The notes: generated from the letters alone by a model not told the origin. DNA of 64,000 nt from Kwoniella bestiolae CBS 10118 (GCF_000512585.2 NC_089244.1:2108001-2172000); one strand, 5' to 3'. Positions 35,183-48,387 are shown, numbered from the stretch's first letter. A program made the numbers and translations.

Positions 35183-37498
35183 ATGATGAGGACCGGGATC
35201 ATAGGTAGTACAGTCAAAATTTTCGGAGCATCAACCTGCAAATCATCCAAGTCGATATCGACGACCCGGCACTTCACCTCTACAACTACTCGCGCCGAAA
35301 CTCGACATGAAAAGACTAGATCGCATATTCTTGCACTGGCCGGAGCCATGACTGTAACTGTGAGTTTTCTTCACGCATGATCTGACTTTTGGCTCAAGGC
35401 CTGCTCTGTAGGCCTTGTATGCTGGATACAGATCTTATACAAGATTAGATAACTCGGTAGATGTCAACGAGGAGCAACGCATAGACCCAGATGGAGGGGT
35501 ATCAGGCGCAAAAGGGTCGAAAAGGTCCGGAGACGTATCGAAGCTTGATGTTAGGGAAGATCTGCGAGGCGAAGGCTGGAGAACGGATAAGGAGAATGGG
35601 AAGGAGAAGGGATACATAACGATGGGGGAGGTAGCGCGTCACGACTTGGCTCATGACGCTTGGGTAGTCGTAGAGGGAAAAGTCTTCGAGTGAGTTTTGT
35701 TACATATATCCTAAGACCAGACAATTGACCAGCACTGGCCCAGTGTTACCGAATTCCACAAATATCACCCTGGAGGCTCCCAAATCATCGTTGCGAATGC
35801 CGGGCGGGACGTAACGTGAGTTGGAAGATCGCCCAATTGTTGCTCACCCATTCAGTGAGATTTTCAAGCCTATACATCCACCCAAGACCCTCGAGAACAA
35901 TCTGGCGCCGGAATGTTTCAAGGGGCTCGTGGATCCTCAAGCCGCGGCAAATGTGAGTCAACGGGCGTGAGCCGTGCTAACGTGACTGCAGTCACTCAAG
36001 GCATACGAGGCCGAGCAGCGGAGGGTGAATTCGGCAAGAGACGCATTACCACCTGTAGAGACGATGTTGGGATTAGATGAACTGCAGGTGAGTAGCCTTG
36101 AACCTCGATTGGGATGAATTCACGGTGGCTGAATCCATCAAACCGCATCAGGAGGCAGCAGAATCATTCCTCAGTCCTAGAGTCATCAACTACTATGGTG
36201 CATCGAGTTTAGATGGGTACTCGACAGCTGAAAACCGCTCAGCTTTCCGTAAATGCCGGCTGATTCCACGGGTCATGCGGAACGTCACTACTGTCCGTCC
36301 ACAAACGACGATCTTTGGGATACCATCCGCATTACCAATATACATATCACCAGCTTCCAATGCGCTGCTAGGACATCCCGAAGGAGAGTTGAACATTGTA
36401 AGAGGAGTGGGTAGGGTTTGTAACATTGCACAGTGCCTTACTGACACAACTCACAAAGGCTTCCAGAACTGGTATCGTTCAAGGCGTCTCTGCCGCTGCA
36501 TCTTTCCCTCTTGATGAGATAATACAAGAGAAAGCCAACATGGACCAGGAAAGCGGAAACAGCATGGGGATGGTATATCAAGTATACTTGTCCCGTGATC
36601 GCCAGAAAAACGTGGAACAGCTGAAAGAAGTAGTTGATGGCGGTGTTCAGTGGGTCTTTCTAGTACAGCATGAAGCTGAAGAGGTGCTAAATATGTGGAC
36701 AGGGCTTTGATTCTCACAGTCGATTCAAATGTCGGTGACCATCGGCAGAGCACCGAGAAGCTCAAAGGAGCCAGAGGAGATGCGCAACCTGGCATACGGA
36801 TGGGGCCAATAGCAAACTCTGATCAGTGGCACGATGCCAGTCAAAACTGGGATGACCTCAAGTTCATACGAGAACATGCCCCCGGCTTGCCAATCTATCT
36901 GAAGGGAGTATCACATATTGAGGTGAGTGATCATATCTGAAATTTTGTAAGCGGCAAAGATGATGACCAAACTGGCTGGCCGGATAGGATGTCCGACTTG
37001 CTAAGAAACATGGCCTAGCGGGATGCATTCTGTCAAATCATGGTGGAAGGCAACTCGATGGGTACGTGACTGGACTCTTAGCTTGGTTTCGCAAATCCTG
37101 ACAGACGTGCGATCTTTCCAACATATAGTGCACGGACAGGCTTTGACACCTTAAGGTCGATCCATGCACAAGATCCGCAATTGATCCAAAACCTTGAAAT
37201 ATATATCGATGGAGGATGTAGAAGAGGCCATGAAGTTTTACAAGCTCTGGCATTTGGGGCGAAAGGAGTAGGCCTGGGTCGACCGTTCTTGTATGCACAA
37301 GCGGCTTACGGAGAGAAAGGCGTGATACGGGCTGTGCGAAGTGAGTGTGTTGGCTGTGGAACAAGATGGTATTGCTGACACTCCTTCCTCGTAGTCCTGG
37401 AAAAGGAGATAGCGACAGCAATGCAGCTGTTGGGTGTCACTGACTTGAGTCAGATAAAGCCGGACATGATAGAATGTTTACAGGAAGTGTGGAAATGA
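35183..37498 (+). CDS. CYB2: flavocytochrome b2, L-lactate:cytochrome c oxidoreductase
   Basis: Eleven exons: 35183-35359, 35412-35689, 35744-35815, 35856-35952, 35992-36087, 36152-36406, 36459-36649, 36703-36922, 36988-37061, 37129-37340, 37395-37498; 591 residues, the same length as yeast Cyb2. An Arg/Ser-rich mitochondrial presequence is followed by a hydrophobic segment (ILALAGAMTVTALYAGY), the bipartite signal for the intermembrane space. Next comes a cytochrome b5 domain with the haem motif HPGGS. The FMN domain has EAAESFLSPRVINYY, GHPEGELN, TGIVQG, DGGVQ, the catalytic ILSNHGGRQLDG (His and Arg), DGGCRRG and GLGRPFLYA. It oxidises L-lactate to pyruvate and feeds electrons to cytochrome c. 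The substrate loop (GASSLDG) is diverged from the usual SGADDE. Confidence 0.85.
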
Positions 37499-38361
37499 GA
37501 TTCGATATTATGCATCTATTATGTTGTAAACTCCATTACTTCCTTCATGATCATGATACAGTAATCTGGACAGCATCCACACATCGTACACGATACAAAC
37601 TAGGGGGAGCACGACCTTGAGATTTCAGGAATGTCGAGCTGCGTGTCTTTGGCTTGGACTCCTTTTCGGACCGATACGTTATTGACATTTGCAATCTCAA
37701 TCTATGTTATCGACTAGATCGGCCGTATCGATCACTACTTGTATAGCACACTGGTAGGGTAAGATGTTTATCCATTTGTCCGAGTTTCTTCGCAATGGGG
37801 GATGAGACCGTGTCGGCTTCTTTCGTTTCAGGATACACCAACGCGACCCTGAGAAGCAGTGCAGCCGATGTGACATCTCTCCGATACCGCCGGCGGGAGC
37901 GTCGCAGTAGAAAAACGCTTGGCTGGCTGAATATAGAATTTTCGTCTTTAGCCTCGTTTGAGACCCTTAGTTCAATATGGACCGGACCACTCAGGTATGT
38001 GACACCGTTATTATCGGCATGGTGGTTTTTTGATTGAGTGACACATACTTTCGCATTAACAATGTGTGTGATTGGTCCAGCTAAGCGACGAAAATGAGGG
38101 CTCCAAACGAAAGTGGAGAACGTCAACGATGAACGATAAAGCCCCAAAAGCCTGGGGAACCATGAGGTGTTTTCTCGTCTATCTTTCCAAACGCCTTGAA
38201 AAAGATCAAAGTCTGGATATCTGATCTCACCACCCCATTCTGTTTCAATCCACTGATTCCATTTTTTCTTTTTTTCTGAGTGGATTACCATTGGAACAGC
38301 CATACTGATTAAACCTTACACTTCGATTCAATAACTTCCAGTCCTCAGCATCAAAAGCACA
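37499..38361. other. intergenic region upstream of the sugar transporter
   Basis: A 198-codon minus-strand frame (37707-38303) crosses this stretch, but it has no domain, exon partner or natural start context. I read the region as promoter DNA of the transporter. Confidence 0.4.
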
Positions 38362-40178
38362 ATGAAAACACTCTTCGGCAAAAGGGGGGAGCCTCTTCAG
38401 GAGTTTATGAACTTCTGTGTGGTGGTGCCGGTGTTCTTAGCCATGGGTTTTTCCCTGTCCTTCGGCGGAGGGATCACTCGTTATAAGACCTTCTACACTC
38501 TGTTTCCAGAGATAGACACGACCACGACTAGCGGCGCAACCAAGAGTCACAATTCACTCATTCAAGGAACAACTATCTCGTCGTTGAACCTGGGAGCTGC
38601 GCTGGGATGTCTATCAACCATGTACTTGGGAAACAGACTGGGACGTAGAAGAACAGTTGTCCTGGGTGCTGTCGTGGCTTTGATCGGAACAGTATTACAA
38701 TGCTCAGCCTACTACCTTGCACAATTGATCGTATCAAGAAGTGAGTCGAGCACATGAACTCTCTGACCAATTGCGAGTCCACTGACCAGCATCTTCGCAG
38801 TGGTCCTCGGAGCTGGTCTTGGGATGATGTCGTCCACCGTACCCGTATGGCAATCGGAGACCAGCAAAGTACACAAGAGAGGTCACCATGTCATCATTGA
38901 TGGTATCTGCATTGCTGCTGGTATTGCACTCGCTTCGTGGCTCACCTTCGGGTTTTCGAAGGCGGAAACCACATCATCTTGGAACTGGCGTCTACCCTGG
39001 TGAGTGCACCTGGATCACGAACGCTCTGCATGAGACTGACCGTGATGATTAGCATGACTACTGGAATCCTTGCGATCGTGGTTCTCATATTCACTTTCTC
39101 CTTCCCGGAATCTCCCCGATGGCTCGCTTTGAAGGGAAGATACGATGAAGCCAGAGAAGTCATCGCCATTGTCGACGATGTTGAACCTCAGAGCGAACAC
39201 ACAGAGTACGTTTTGGCATCTATAACATCGGTAAACGAGGCGTCTGCCGAGTCGGCCTCCTTCTCAAGCTTGTTCAAATACGGGAAAGAGAAGATGTTAT
39301 ACCGACTCATCTTGGCTTCGGCTACCCAGCTTTTCTCTCAAATGTCCGGCTCCGCCCTCATCACTTATTACTCCGAGCAACTGTTTTCCACTGTTGGGCT
39401 CTCTCATGATCTTTCGAAGATCCTTGGTGCTACCGACCTTACCTTCAAGTTGATCTGTTGCTCAATTCCTTTCTTCACCATTGAAAGAGCTGGTCGAAGG
39501 AGGTTATTGATCATCGCTGCATCGGGCATGAGCACTTGCATGGTGGGTCTGACCGTGTCGTGACCAAGGAGTGTCCTCGTCTAACGCCCCCTATGTAGTT
39601 CTGTTTGGCCATCTGTGGATCGCAAGTCACCGAAGACAACCTTGTTCCCGCTTATGTTGCCATTGTGTTCGCGTTCATCTTTGTGGCCTTCTACCCGATT
39701 GGGTTCCTTGGTGTCAACTTCCTATACTCGCAGGAGGTCATCACCACAAGATATCGAGCTCCTGCATCCGGTATCTCCACTGCTGTACACTGGTTGTCCG
39801 CCTTTGTGGTTGCTTGTGAGTGACTTTGATGCGGTATTTTCCTTTGGTCTTTCGCTCACGCTTCCGTAAACAGTGACTACTCCCATCGGTTTTACTTCCC
39901 TTGGCTGGAAGTTTTATCTTGTTTGGGCGGCAGTTGCTTTGTCCATTATCCCATCAGTATACTTCTTTTATCCCGAGACCACTGGTCTTTCCGTAGAAGA
40001 GATTGACCAGGTGTTCATTGACTCGCCGAACGTCTTTGCTACTGTCGGTCTTGCAGAGCAACGTAGAAAGGAAAAGGCGCAAGGAACCGATATAATTGCA
40101 GGCCAGATTGAGCATTTCAATGAGGGAAAGAAGGCCGAGGAGAGACATGAACAGGCTCTGGTGGACAGTCGGGTTTAG
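38362..40178 (+). CDS. MFS sugar transporter (sugar porter family)
   Basis: Exons 38362-38740, 38801-38999, 39053-39542, 39599-39815 and 39874-40178 (phases 1,2,0,1); 529 residues and about twelve membrane helices. Sugar-porter signatures: GNRLGRRRTVVLGA after TM2, VPVWQSETSK in TM4, SWNWRLPW, the central PESPRWLALKGRYDEA, RAGRRRLLI, YRAPASGISTAVHWLSAFVV and the C-terminal YPETTGLSVEEID. It belongs at the plasma membrane and moves a sugar or related polyol by proton symport. The substrate is unknown. It lies just upstream of a Zn2Cys6 regulator on the same strand, so co-regulation is plausible. Confidence 0.9.
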
Positions 40179-40473
40179 ACCACTTATACACTATAAACAA
40201 AGATATGATGCGCTTCCCGTACATGCAACCGGCACTGTTTATGACGATGTCATCAGATCTGATCTGGAACGAGCATGTCGTAAAGGCAAATAAATCCTGG
40301 GCTCTGACATGGCAGCACCGATGTTTGCCGTTGATTCCCGAGATCATGTGACAAGGCCTTCCATTACATCGCTGTTGTGCGATAACTTCGTTGTGCAGCT
40401 TGGCAACCCATACAATTATCACGATTCAAATGATCTGCCAATCAATCAGATCAATGTCATATCCTTCGAACAC

Positions 40474-43400
40474 ATGAATCGGCCACAGAAACGAAAGGAC
40501 ACTCCTAAGAGAACGTATCGAGCCTGTTATCCTTGTCGGTCGGTGAGCTAAAAGATTCGTGTAGATGACCAAGATCAGATCTAATTGTGTAAATTGGCTC
40601 CCTGCAGCGGAAGCTCAAGTGCGACTTTGGAGATCCCAATAGCCCCAATGAAGGACCGTGTCAAAGATGTAGAAGAGAAGGAAGGGAATGCGAGAAGGTT
40701 CAGCCCACTGTCATCAACCCATCAAAAAGGCAAAAATTGGCACTTGATCAATTCAGCAATACTCCCCTTTCACAATCTGACATTCCACTTGGCGATGCCA
40801 ATGAGGGAGACCGTGCCAGCCTATCCGTATCCGCCAATACAATGCCCTCAGGCCACCACACTATGTCTCAACGGAGCGCCGCTGTTGACGGTGAACAAGA
40901 TAGCGAAGCGGATGGACAAGATGACGATAACTCGAATGGGTTGGACACAGAGCATGATGCCCTCTTGACCTCCAACATACAGAATCCACATGAGGCATTA
41001 CAGCTACTGGCATCGGCAAGCAACATCACCAGTCGCCAGAACAATCCAGACGATCCCTCTCCTTCTGCGCCAGCACCACGTGCTTCCCAAGCAAACAGGG
41101 AGCGAAAGCAAATATGGCTGAGCTGGGAACCTGTCCAAGAAGAATTGTTGACTGCACAGGAAGCGGAAAATCTCTTGACCTTGTGAGTGCATGAAGTCTC
41201 ATAAACCGTGAAATAACTCTGACGATGTGTATCAAATGATGCAACAGCTTCGAAGTCGAAATGAGCCCCCTCTACCCTATCTACCCTAAGATCATCTTTA
41301 CTCCTGAATACCTACATGACCTTGTCACAAAAGAATCTTTCTCGCTTGGAGCAATGCTTGCCATAGCAGCTCGGTACTCAGTCCTACTAGTCAACGGCAG
41401 AGATGAACACGTTCACGATGCTATGTCAAGATGGCTTCGCGAGCAGATGCTGTATCTCATGGATGGAGACAATTCTTTGCGGTCGATCAGTACAGTAGAG
41501 GCGTTACTTGTACTGAGCGAGTGGCCACTACTCCCACTTTCTCGGGACAATGAACATGAAAGCGAAACATCATCAACCATCGAGTCCGACTCCGCTCAGC
41601 TGCTGAAACCGAGTCTTCGATATGATCAGTATTCATGGAGTCAAATCGGTGAGCAAAGTCTGTGAAGGTTTTGGTCATCCACACTTACACCATGGCTTTA
41701 GACTGGGCTGTGCGAATTGCGCAGGAGCTAGGACTGCATAATAGGGCTTTCGAGGCAGTCCTTCTGAACCGTTCGGAGACTTGGGAACATTCAAGGATGC
41801 TGAAAACTTGGATCTGTCAGTGACCGTCTTCCTTGCCTTTGCTAGCTACACTAATGCAGCTGCCCTAGATTGCTATAACGCGGATCGACAGTAAGTACAA
41901 ACTGTGATGACATGAGCTGATCATGTAGTATATCTGTTCGACTTGGTGAGTCGTTTTTGCACATTCTCAAGGGCAAGTATTGATATTCATACTGCAGGGA
42001 GAAACGCCGTTCTTCAAAATTGTAAGCCGTCAAATGTGGCCACCATTATGTCTGACAAGAGCTACTGCTGATCAAGACGTCCGTCTTTAGATATGTCTGC
42101 ACAGTGGTGAGAGCAAGTTTCCGATCTGGTCAGCCGACAAGTGAGGGGTCGAGGCGCGCATGAAGTCTGGGTCGACGATGCGTTTGCGCAGAGTCTGGAT
42201 GCGTGTGTGAGTTGACGAATTGCCAGGCCAGAGCTAGTCCTGACTTCACCGGAAATGTAGCTCATTGGTACCATTCAAGAGCACTTGTGTGAGTGCGTCA
42301 ACATCAAGCCTTACTTTCCGCTCATTCTTTCGTAGATCCCAACAAAGAGGTCACTCGAAGCATTTTAAGGACCGGCGTGTGGGAATCATTCTTGCGAAGC
42401 CTGAGACTAGAGTTGCAATTCATCAAGCGAAGCTGTCAGAGTAAACTGAGTAAGTCTATTGCAATCCTACCAATGCGTTAAGCTAATTCAAGGCTTCAAC
42501 CAGAGGAGAAAGGGGTAGACGCGGTGATGTTGCAGATTGAGATCGATTATGTCACCCTCTACGCGAACGCTTTAGCGTTACGAGCCCTCCAGGAGAAGCT
42601 CAAACGGAGACGTGCGGTAGGTGGCCATCGTGAACTGTGGCTTCTTGACTGCGCTGATGAGGATCAGACATAAAGGCCAAAGATCTATACTACTCTTCGC
42701 CTTCCCTGCTGAACTTGGTGGAAGGTCCATGGATCTTGGAGGCTTTGGCTGCTGCTCGATCTATCGTGCAGCTGACTGTCGACACTTTGGCCGGAAAAGG
42801 GTACCTACGCTATTGCCCCTCTCGAATCTTTCAGAGAGTGGTATTTGCGGCTACTTTCTTGTTCAAAGTGGGTTTCCCTCCCTTCTCATTGATCCTGTTC
42901 TCTTATGCTTTGACGTCATAGGCTCTAGCTTTGGGTGTCGTTGAACATGGCCAGCAGACGGTGTTGGAATTGCTCGGCAATGTCATCGACTCTTTGCGTC
43001 GCCATTCGTGTGATGAGCAGCATCTACCAAGAGGCTTTGCCGAACTTCTAGATCGATTGCATGAACATAGACAATCGCTCTCGACGTATCGCATGGTGGA
43101 GAAATCGACGCCAAATGAGAAGTCCACTTCACCGAAGCACACAGCCAGTGTTGTGGACAACCTTTGGGCTACCAGCACGAACGATCAGAACCCTGATCCG
43201 GTTACTCAAAACTTGCCTCAAAGTGATAGCCATGCCGGTTTGAATATACCTTTGGACAACTTGTTCCCCAATTTCTTCAACGAACAGACACCGTCTGTGG
43301 CCCCGACACTCAACGATCTCACCCAGGGGACACAGTCGCTAGCCCACGATCCTACTTTACCTCATTTGAATGCCGGGGATGTGTCTTGGGAGTTTGCGCC

Positions 43401-43566
43401 AGAACAATTCCTCCCGACTGTGGACCGAGATCAAGATGCAATGATCCAAAGTCTATGGAATCTGGACACGGTGGACCCCACAAGCTTGAACTTGTGGGAC
43501 ACTCTCTTCGGTGATACAGGCAACGGTCAAGAGACTGCCTTTCAACCAAGCTTTGGCATTTTGTAA
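40474..43566 (+). pseudogene. Zn2Cys6 fungal transcription factor with an in-frame TGA (possible pseudogene)
   Basis: Thirteen exons: 40474-40542, 40608-41182, 41248-41648, 41702-41815, 41869-41890, 41929-41945, 41998-42021, 42091-42206, 42261-42288, 42336-42449, 42504-42616, 42676-42867, 42922-43566. All phases close over 809 residues. The N-terminal zinc cluster is CYPCRSRKLKCDF...GPCQRCRREGRECE, followed by an acidic Ser-rich linker and the fungal-specific middle homology region (PLYPIYPKIIF, DWAVRIAQELGLH, HISVRLGRNAVLQN, GPWILEALAAARSIVQ). Within exon 8 the frame reads YMSAQW, then TGA at 42108-42110, then EQVSDLVSRQ. That is most simply TGG changed to TGA; skipping it would need a 27-nt intron (42107-42133). 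An in-frame ATG upstream at 40309 is an alternative start. Confidence 0.75.
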
Positions 43567-43818
43567 TCTCCATAGGCTCGGTGTATCCAATATGTTCACG
43601 TTGTATCGATGTAAGAATATGGCTGTACCACAATGCTAAAACAATTCTTGCGTGATCATTCAAAGGAATCAACGACTTGACATTCCTTTCATTCTACCGT
43701 CATCCCATGGGAACATGTCTTCAATTCACTTTACAATCATCAACAAACAATCACCAACCTACAGAAGGGCTTGCTAGCCTGGACTGATGCGGCCTCTGAA
43801 CTCGTCCCTTCTCCAGAT

Positions 43819-45846
43819 CTACTTCGAATTATCGGCACAAGACCAAGGAGAACCTCCCCCGGACGCTTTACTGGACGCGATGATACCGACAATTGAGCCG
43901 TAAGTCTGTTCGAATTGGTGCGTTATCAGCGACCAGTTTATTGAGGCAAACAGCAGGGGATGTATGACTTACACCTGCGATCATGAGGAATGTACCAATG
44001 ACGATGACAAAGATGTTGAAACCGAGGAGGAATTTGTAAGTGATAGTCTTCTTTGTCTGTCGGTGTTGCCAGTTGTCGTATAGCCACATCCCACCCTGAA
44101 GAATGGCCACGCGTTAGTGAGAGCAGAGATGCACCGAGATGGAAATACGCCTACCATCAATTGCATGGACAGAAGAGTGCCGAAGAGAGCTCCTATGAGT
44201 CCGACCAATCCCCCGAAGACCGGGATAGCACTACGGTACATTTCTCATCAGCGTGTGCTAAGGCGTCATTGGGCTTACCTAGCGACTATATAAGAAAACA
44301 ACACGCATCCGGCAACGCATGAAAACCAAACAACATAATGCTTGAACGAGTTTCTTGTCAGATGCTCACTCCCTCTCATCACTCTTAGGAAGACGTATTT
44401 GGCGGGAAGCTAAGGAGAGCGAGGTCAGGTAGAGCTTAACACGGGTGCCTGGATCCCACTCACGTGAGTGTAAATCGTCGCAGTGATAAACAGCCCTGGC
44501 AAGGCAAGCCCATAGCAAACCTTCTTCATCAGGCCCCCGGCACTACCGAGGGCCGGAGAAGCAACGTATATCCCACAGAAGCAGTAGACAATGATCCCAA
44601 TCGTCTGCTCAAACTACGTAAGCTGACAGGCTTGCAGTGAAATCGAATCATGACCCACGAGATAAGCCATGGTGACCACTGATTGGCACAAGAGCATAGA
44701 CCGGGTGTATAGTCTGGGATTCTTCATCTCGGACACGATGCCGAAGCTACAACATGAAAGGGAAACAATTGCAGTCAGCTTGAGAATATCATTCGACTGG
44801 CAGTTCACTCACAAGCCTGGCGTACCAGCGAAAGAGAAGACCAATGTGGAGACCGCACTGATAGCATCTGTGAAGCTGGGTTTTCCCCAAATCACCAATC
44901 CCTTGTCCCATGAACCGACTTGGGGCGCTTCGGCGGGTCGATCTTGAACCCCTACCGATATGGTCAGGGTGAGCACTGAAAGAGCCGGAAGCCGTCAACA
45001 TAGGAACGTCGGAGACAGTATGAGTCTTAGCAATACTAACAGGCCGAAAGGATGGATGCCATTCCTATCCAGCCCAACCACGATATCTTGCCCAAGGTCT
45101 GAACGCTAGCCAAGCAGAACGTAACGACCGCTGCTACAACAACGAACACCGCTGTGCAAGTCCCGTGTTCACTGATAGCGTTGAGACCGATCGAGATACC
45201 CAAAAGTCCAGATCCGGTGACAAAGGTCATGACTGGGGGACGTGTCAGCTTAGCGGGGCGCAAAGAGAATGATGCTTACAGAGCCAGAACGCTGCGCCAA
45301 TGATCTCCCGTCCGACGGCATCACGGATAAGCAGGAAGCCAACATCGTCAACGCCATCTGTGCACGAAGGATGAGCTTCATTGACGGTACCAAGAAAACG
45401 CAGTCTGGACTTACAGACTTCAGGGTGCTTTAGCTTGAAAGTTCCAACGACATAGTCGGACCCTGTGATGTGGTCAGCATCGTCTGTTTGTCATTCGCAG
45501 AGTTCGAATGCTCACATGTAGTAATGGAAGCTACAGCTAGCAGACAGATGATACCAGGAACTAGCCCCAGTGTGTGTAGCACGTAAGGAATACCGAGCAC
45601 ACCTAGACCTATCTGGGTCTTGGTCATGAGCACCGCCGTGCCGAGCCACCCTACGTTTCGATAGTTGGGTCCATCTTCATTGATGTTACCGAAGACTGCA
45701 TCATTCACTGGACCTTGATTGGCTTCGGATACAGTCACATCGGTAGTATATACGCCATCTTTGCCATTCATGTTCTTGTCATCAGAGCCGCTATTGATGC
45801 TAGCCTCTGGCTCGTGGGTGATTCGCAGTTCGGAAGAATTGGACAT
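43819..45846 (-). CDS. amino acid transporter of the AAAP (Aa_trans) family
   Basis: Eleven exons: 45846-45516, 45462-45415, 45357-45280, 45232-45041, 44975-44813, 44746-44659, 44604-44464, 44409-44279, 44230-44155, 44095-43973, 43905-43819; 485 residues. A hydrophilic acidic N-terminus of about 75 residues precedes TM1 (GWLGTAVLMTKTQIGLGVLGIPYVLHTLG), the family's helix-break motif. Later come FGIVSEMKNPRLYTRSM and about ten further helices, ending GSPWSCADNSK. The pattern fits fungal neutral amino acid permeases of the Mtr/AVT type, proton-coupled, in plasma or vacuolar membrane. It is divergent from PUT2 with 325 bp between the starts. Import of proline or related amino acids is an inference from this neighbourhood. 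Confidence 0.8.
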
Positions 45847-46171
45847 GATGGTGTTGGACGTGGGGCATAGATGCGGCTATGATTCGAGCAAAGCCGCCAA
45901 TTCACCTATTATATATCACCGACCGGGGCTCAACAAAGATATCGATCATGACGTTGTCCAAATTGCTAAACGAACTTCTCCGGAGTGTTTTTTCATGAAG
46001 GGCGGTCACATGAGATAAGATCCTTCCATACATCTCCGGCGCATCCGGGCTTTGCCGAGCTTTTGCGAAGATGATCCATTCCTCGGATTGCCGAAGATTG
46101 CCAGTATGTATAGATTTGATATAGAGCTCATATGTCCAGGTCAAGAGTGCACGAACAACGGTGTGCGAGAT
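45847..46171. promoter_or_regulatory. divergent promoter of the amino acid transporter and PUT2
   Basis: A 325-bp interval between two divergent start codons. It contains several CCGG-type triplets (CTCCGGAG near 45980, CTCCGGCGCATCCGGG near 46034). The 9-mer TTGCCGAGC at 46052-46060 also occurs at 50719-50727 in the PUT1 divergent promoter. Site function is inference. Confidence 0.45.
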
Positions 46172-48387
46172 ATGATAAATCTCCTACGTACAAGGTTACT
46201 CAGAGCATCTCGATTTATCACCCAAACCGCATCTCACAGTACTCAAAGTCAGCGAAGCACCATGTCATCGTCATCAACAGCGTTTATCGTGCCCAAGATC
46301 GAGAATGAGTTCATGCCAACTTACCCTCCCGGGTCGGCTGAGAGAAAGGCTATAGATGAGGCATTAGTGGAGATGAAGAAGCAGATGCCTTTCGAAGTAC
46401 CTTGTGTGATCAATGGCAAGCCGGTGAGCATTCATTTCGACATTCGTGTAGGCTCTGGCTAATACAATTGCAAGGTCAGAACCGGGGATCTCGTGAAACA
46501 ACTCACTCCAGATTCCATCGATACCCCTCCGTTGTGCGAGTACCATGCGGCCACGCCTGAAGTTGTTGCGAATGCCATCGAAGGTGCTGTTAAAGCTCAA
46601 AAAGCCTGGGCGGCGACTTCTTGGTACGATCGGGCAACAATCTTCCTGAAAGCTGCCGCACTTGTAAGCGGTAAATATAGGACCCAATTGATTGCCGCAA
46701 CCATGCTCGGTCAGGGGAAGAATGTCTGGCAAGCGGATATAGATGCGATTGCCGAGGTGAGTTGGGCATGATAAGTAATTGGGATGGTATCGCTGAAATC
46801 GATCTTAGCTTGCGGACTTCTTCAGGTTTTCCGTCAAACTGGTGGATGACGATTACAAACAACAACCGTTGATCACACCTGATGATGCGGTAAAGTGAGT
46901 GAGAAAGGCTCACCAGGTGGTCCGTACTGATAGAAACATCGTAGCCGGATAGAATACCGACCTCTGGAAGGATTCGTGCTCGCAGTTTCACCTTTTAATT
47001 TCGTGAGTGACTTGTACACGATCGGTATACATGGAATAAGGCTGCTGACTCACCAAAGACCGCCATCGGAGGAAACCTTGTGACTGTCCCAAGCATCCTT
47101 GGGGGTGTCTGTGTCTGGAAACCCTCACCGATGTCAACATACGCGAACTATCTCACACACAAGATCCTGCTTGAGGCTGGTGTACCTGGAGACGTCATCC
47201 AATTTGTACCGGTGAGGGAATGCTGTACTTGCTTCACGTAGTTCTGTGTACTAATCGATGTCATCCGCAGGGTGACGCACCTAAGATTGTCGACCAGTGT
47301 CTTTCCCACAGAGACTTCGCAGCATTGCATTTCACTGGGTCAACGGATGTTCTGCGATCTTTATGGACCAAGATCGGATCACAGATGCCGACGTACCGAT
47401 CGTACTCCAGGATCGTCGGAGAGACAGGCGGTAAAAACTTCCACTTGATCCATAAATCGGCTGACATCAAAGCCACCGTCATTCATTGTATCCGATCTGG
47501 GTTCGAATACTGTGGGCAGAAGTGCTCTGCACTCAGTAGGCTGTACCTTCCTCGAAGTCTGTACGAGGCTGGCTGGCTGGATGAGTTCGTCAAGCAAACG
47601 AAGGAGATAAAGGTTGGTCCTGTGACCGACCACATCAATTTTACGGGTCCAGTCATGTAGGTTGGAAGTGGGTTTATTGCCACGAGATCTGCTGATCCAG
47701 CATCCTCAGCAACGAGGCGTCATTTGATCGAATTCTGAGCATCGTGAAACAAGCTGCTGAGGAAGGTGGTAAGATACTCGCTGGAGGATTAGGTAGGTCA
47801 TTCTGCTGACAAACGTCCTGTACATGCTAACAGCGTATATCAGGTGATAAATCCCAAGGCTACTTTGTTGAGCCAACGATCATCCTCACGGAAGACCCCC
47901 ACTCGTTGACCATGAAGAAAGAGATCTTCGGTCCTGTCGTGACTGTGTATGTGTATGAAGACGAAAAATGGGCAGAGACTTGCGACCTGATCGACAACAC
48001 CTCGGATTACGCATTGACAGGTTCAGTGTGAGTGGTCACTGAATCCTTTCGAAGACAGAAGCTGATGATCTGAGCAGGTTCTCGAACGACCGAGATGCGC
48101 TTGTTGAAGCTTCGGAACTCTTGCGTAACGCTGCTGGTAACTTGTGTTTGAATGACAAGACCACTGGTGCAGCTGTTGGACAACAGCCATTTGGTGGCTC
48201 TCGTGGCTCTGGGACCAACGACAAGTCCGGTACATGGGCTCACTTTTCTCGATTTGTGGTGAGTACGGATGGTATCCACCGTGAGCATATATCTGGGGGC
48301 TGACACACAGTGCAATCCTCTCGAACAATCAAGGAGAATTTCGGTGCCGATCCTACGGACTTTAGACATCCTTCGAATTTTGCATAG
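46172..48387 (+). CDS. PUT2: delta-1-pyrroline-5-carboxylate dehydrogenase, mitochondrial
   Basis: Ten exons: 46172-46423, 46475-46756, 46809-46894, 46945-47002, 47059-47211, 47271-47656, 47701-47792, 47844-48027, 48078-48262 (end approximate), 48311-48387; 584 residues. The start at 46172 gives an Arg-rich amphipathic leader (MINLLRTRLLRASRFITQTA), a mitochondrial targeting peptide; ATG 46262 would lose it. ALDH signatures: YRPLEGFVLAVSPFNFTAIGGNL, HFTGSTDV, GETGGKNFHLI (general base), FEYCGQKCSALSRLY (catalytic Cys), EIFGPVVTVYVY and QPFGGSRGSGTNDKSG. These are specific for P5C dehydrogenases. It oxidises glutamate semialdehyde to glutamate with NAD+, the second step of proline catabolism. 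PUT1 lies 2.6 kb downstream. Confidence 0.92.

Noticed and set aside
36088..36151. Reading CYB2 without the fifth intron because it spells NLDWDEF, similar to the family's NLxDFE motif
   Set aside because: It is out of frame with the preceding exon. The spliced form LDELQEAAESFLSPRVINYY aligns better and has GTGAGT/CAG ends.
37707..38303. 198-codon open frame on the minus strand upstream of the sugar transporter
   Set aside because: No domain, no natural start context, no exon partner; reads like promoter DNA that happens to lack stops.
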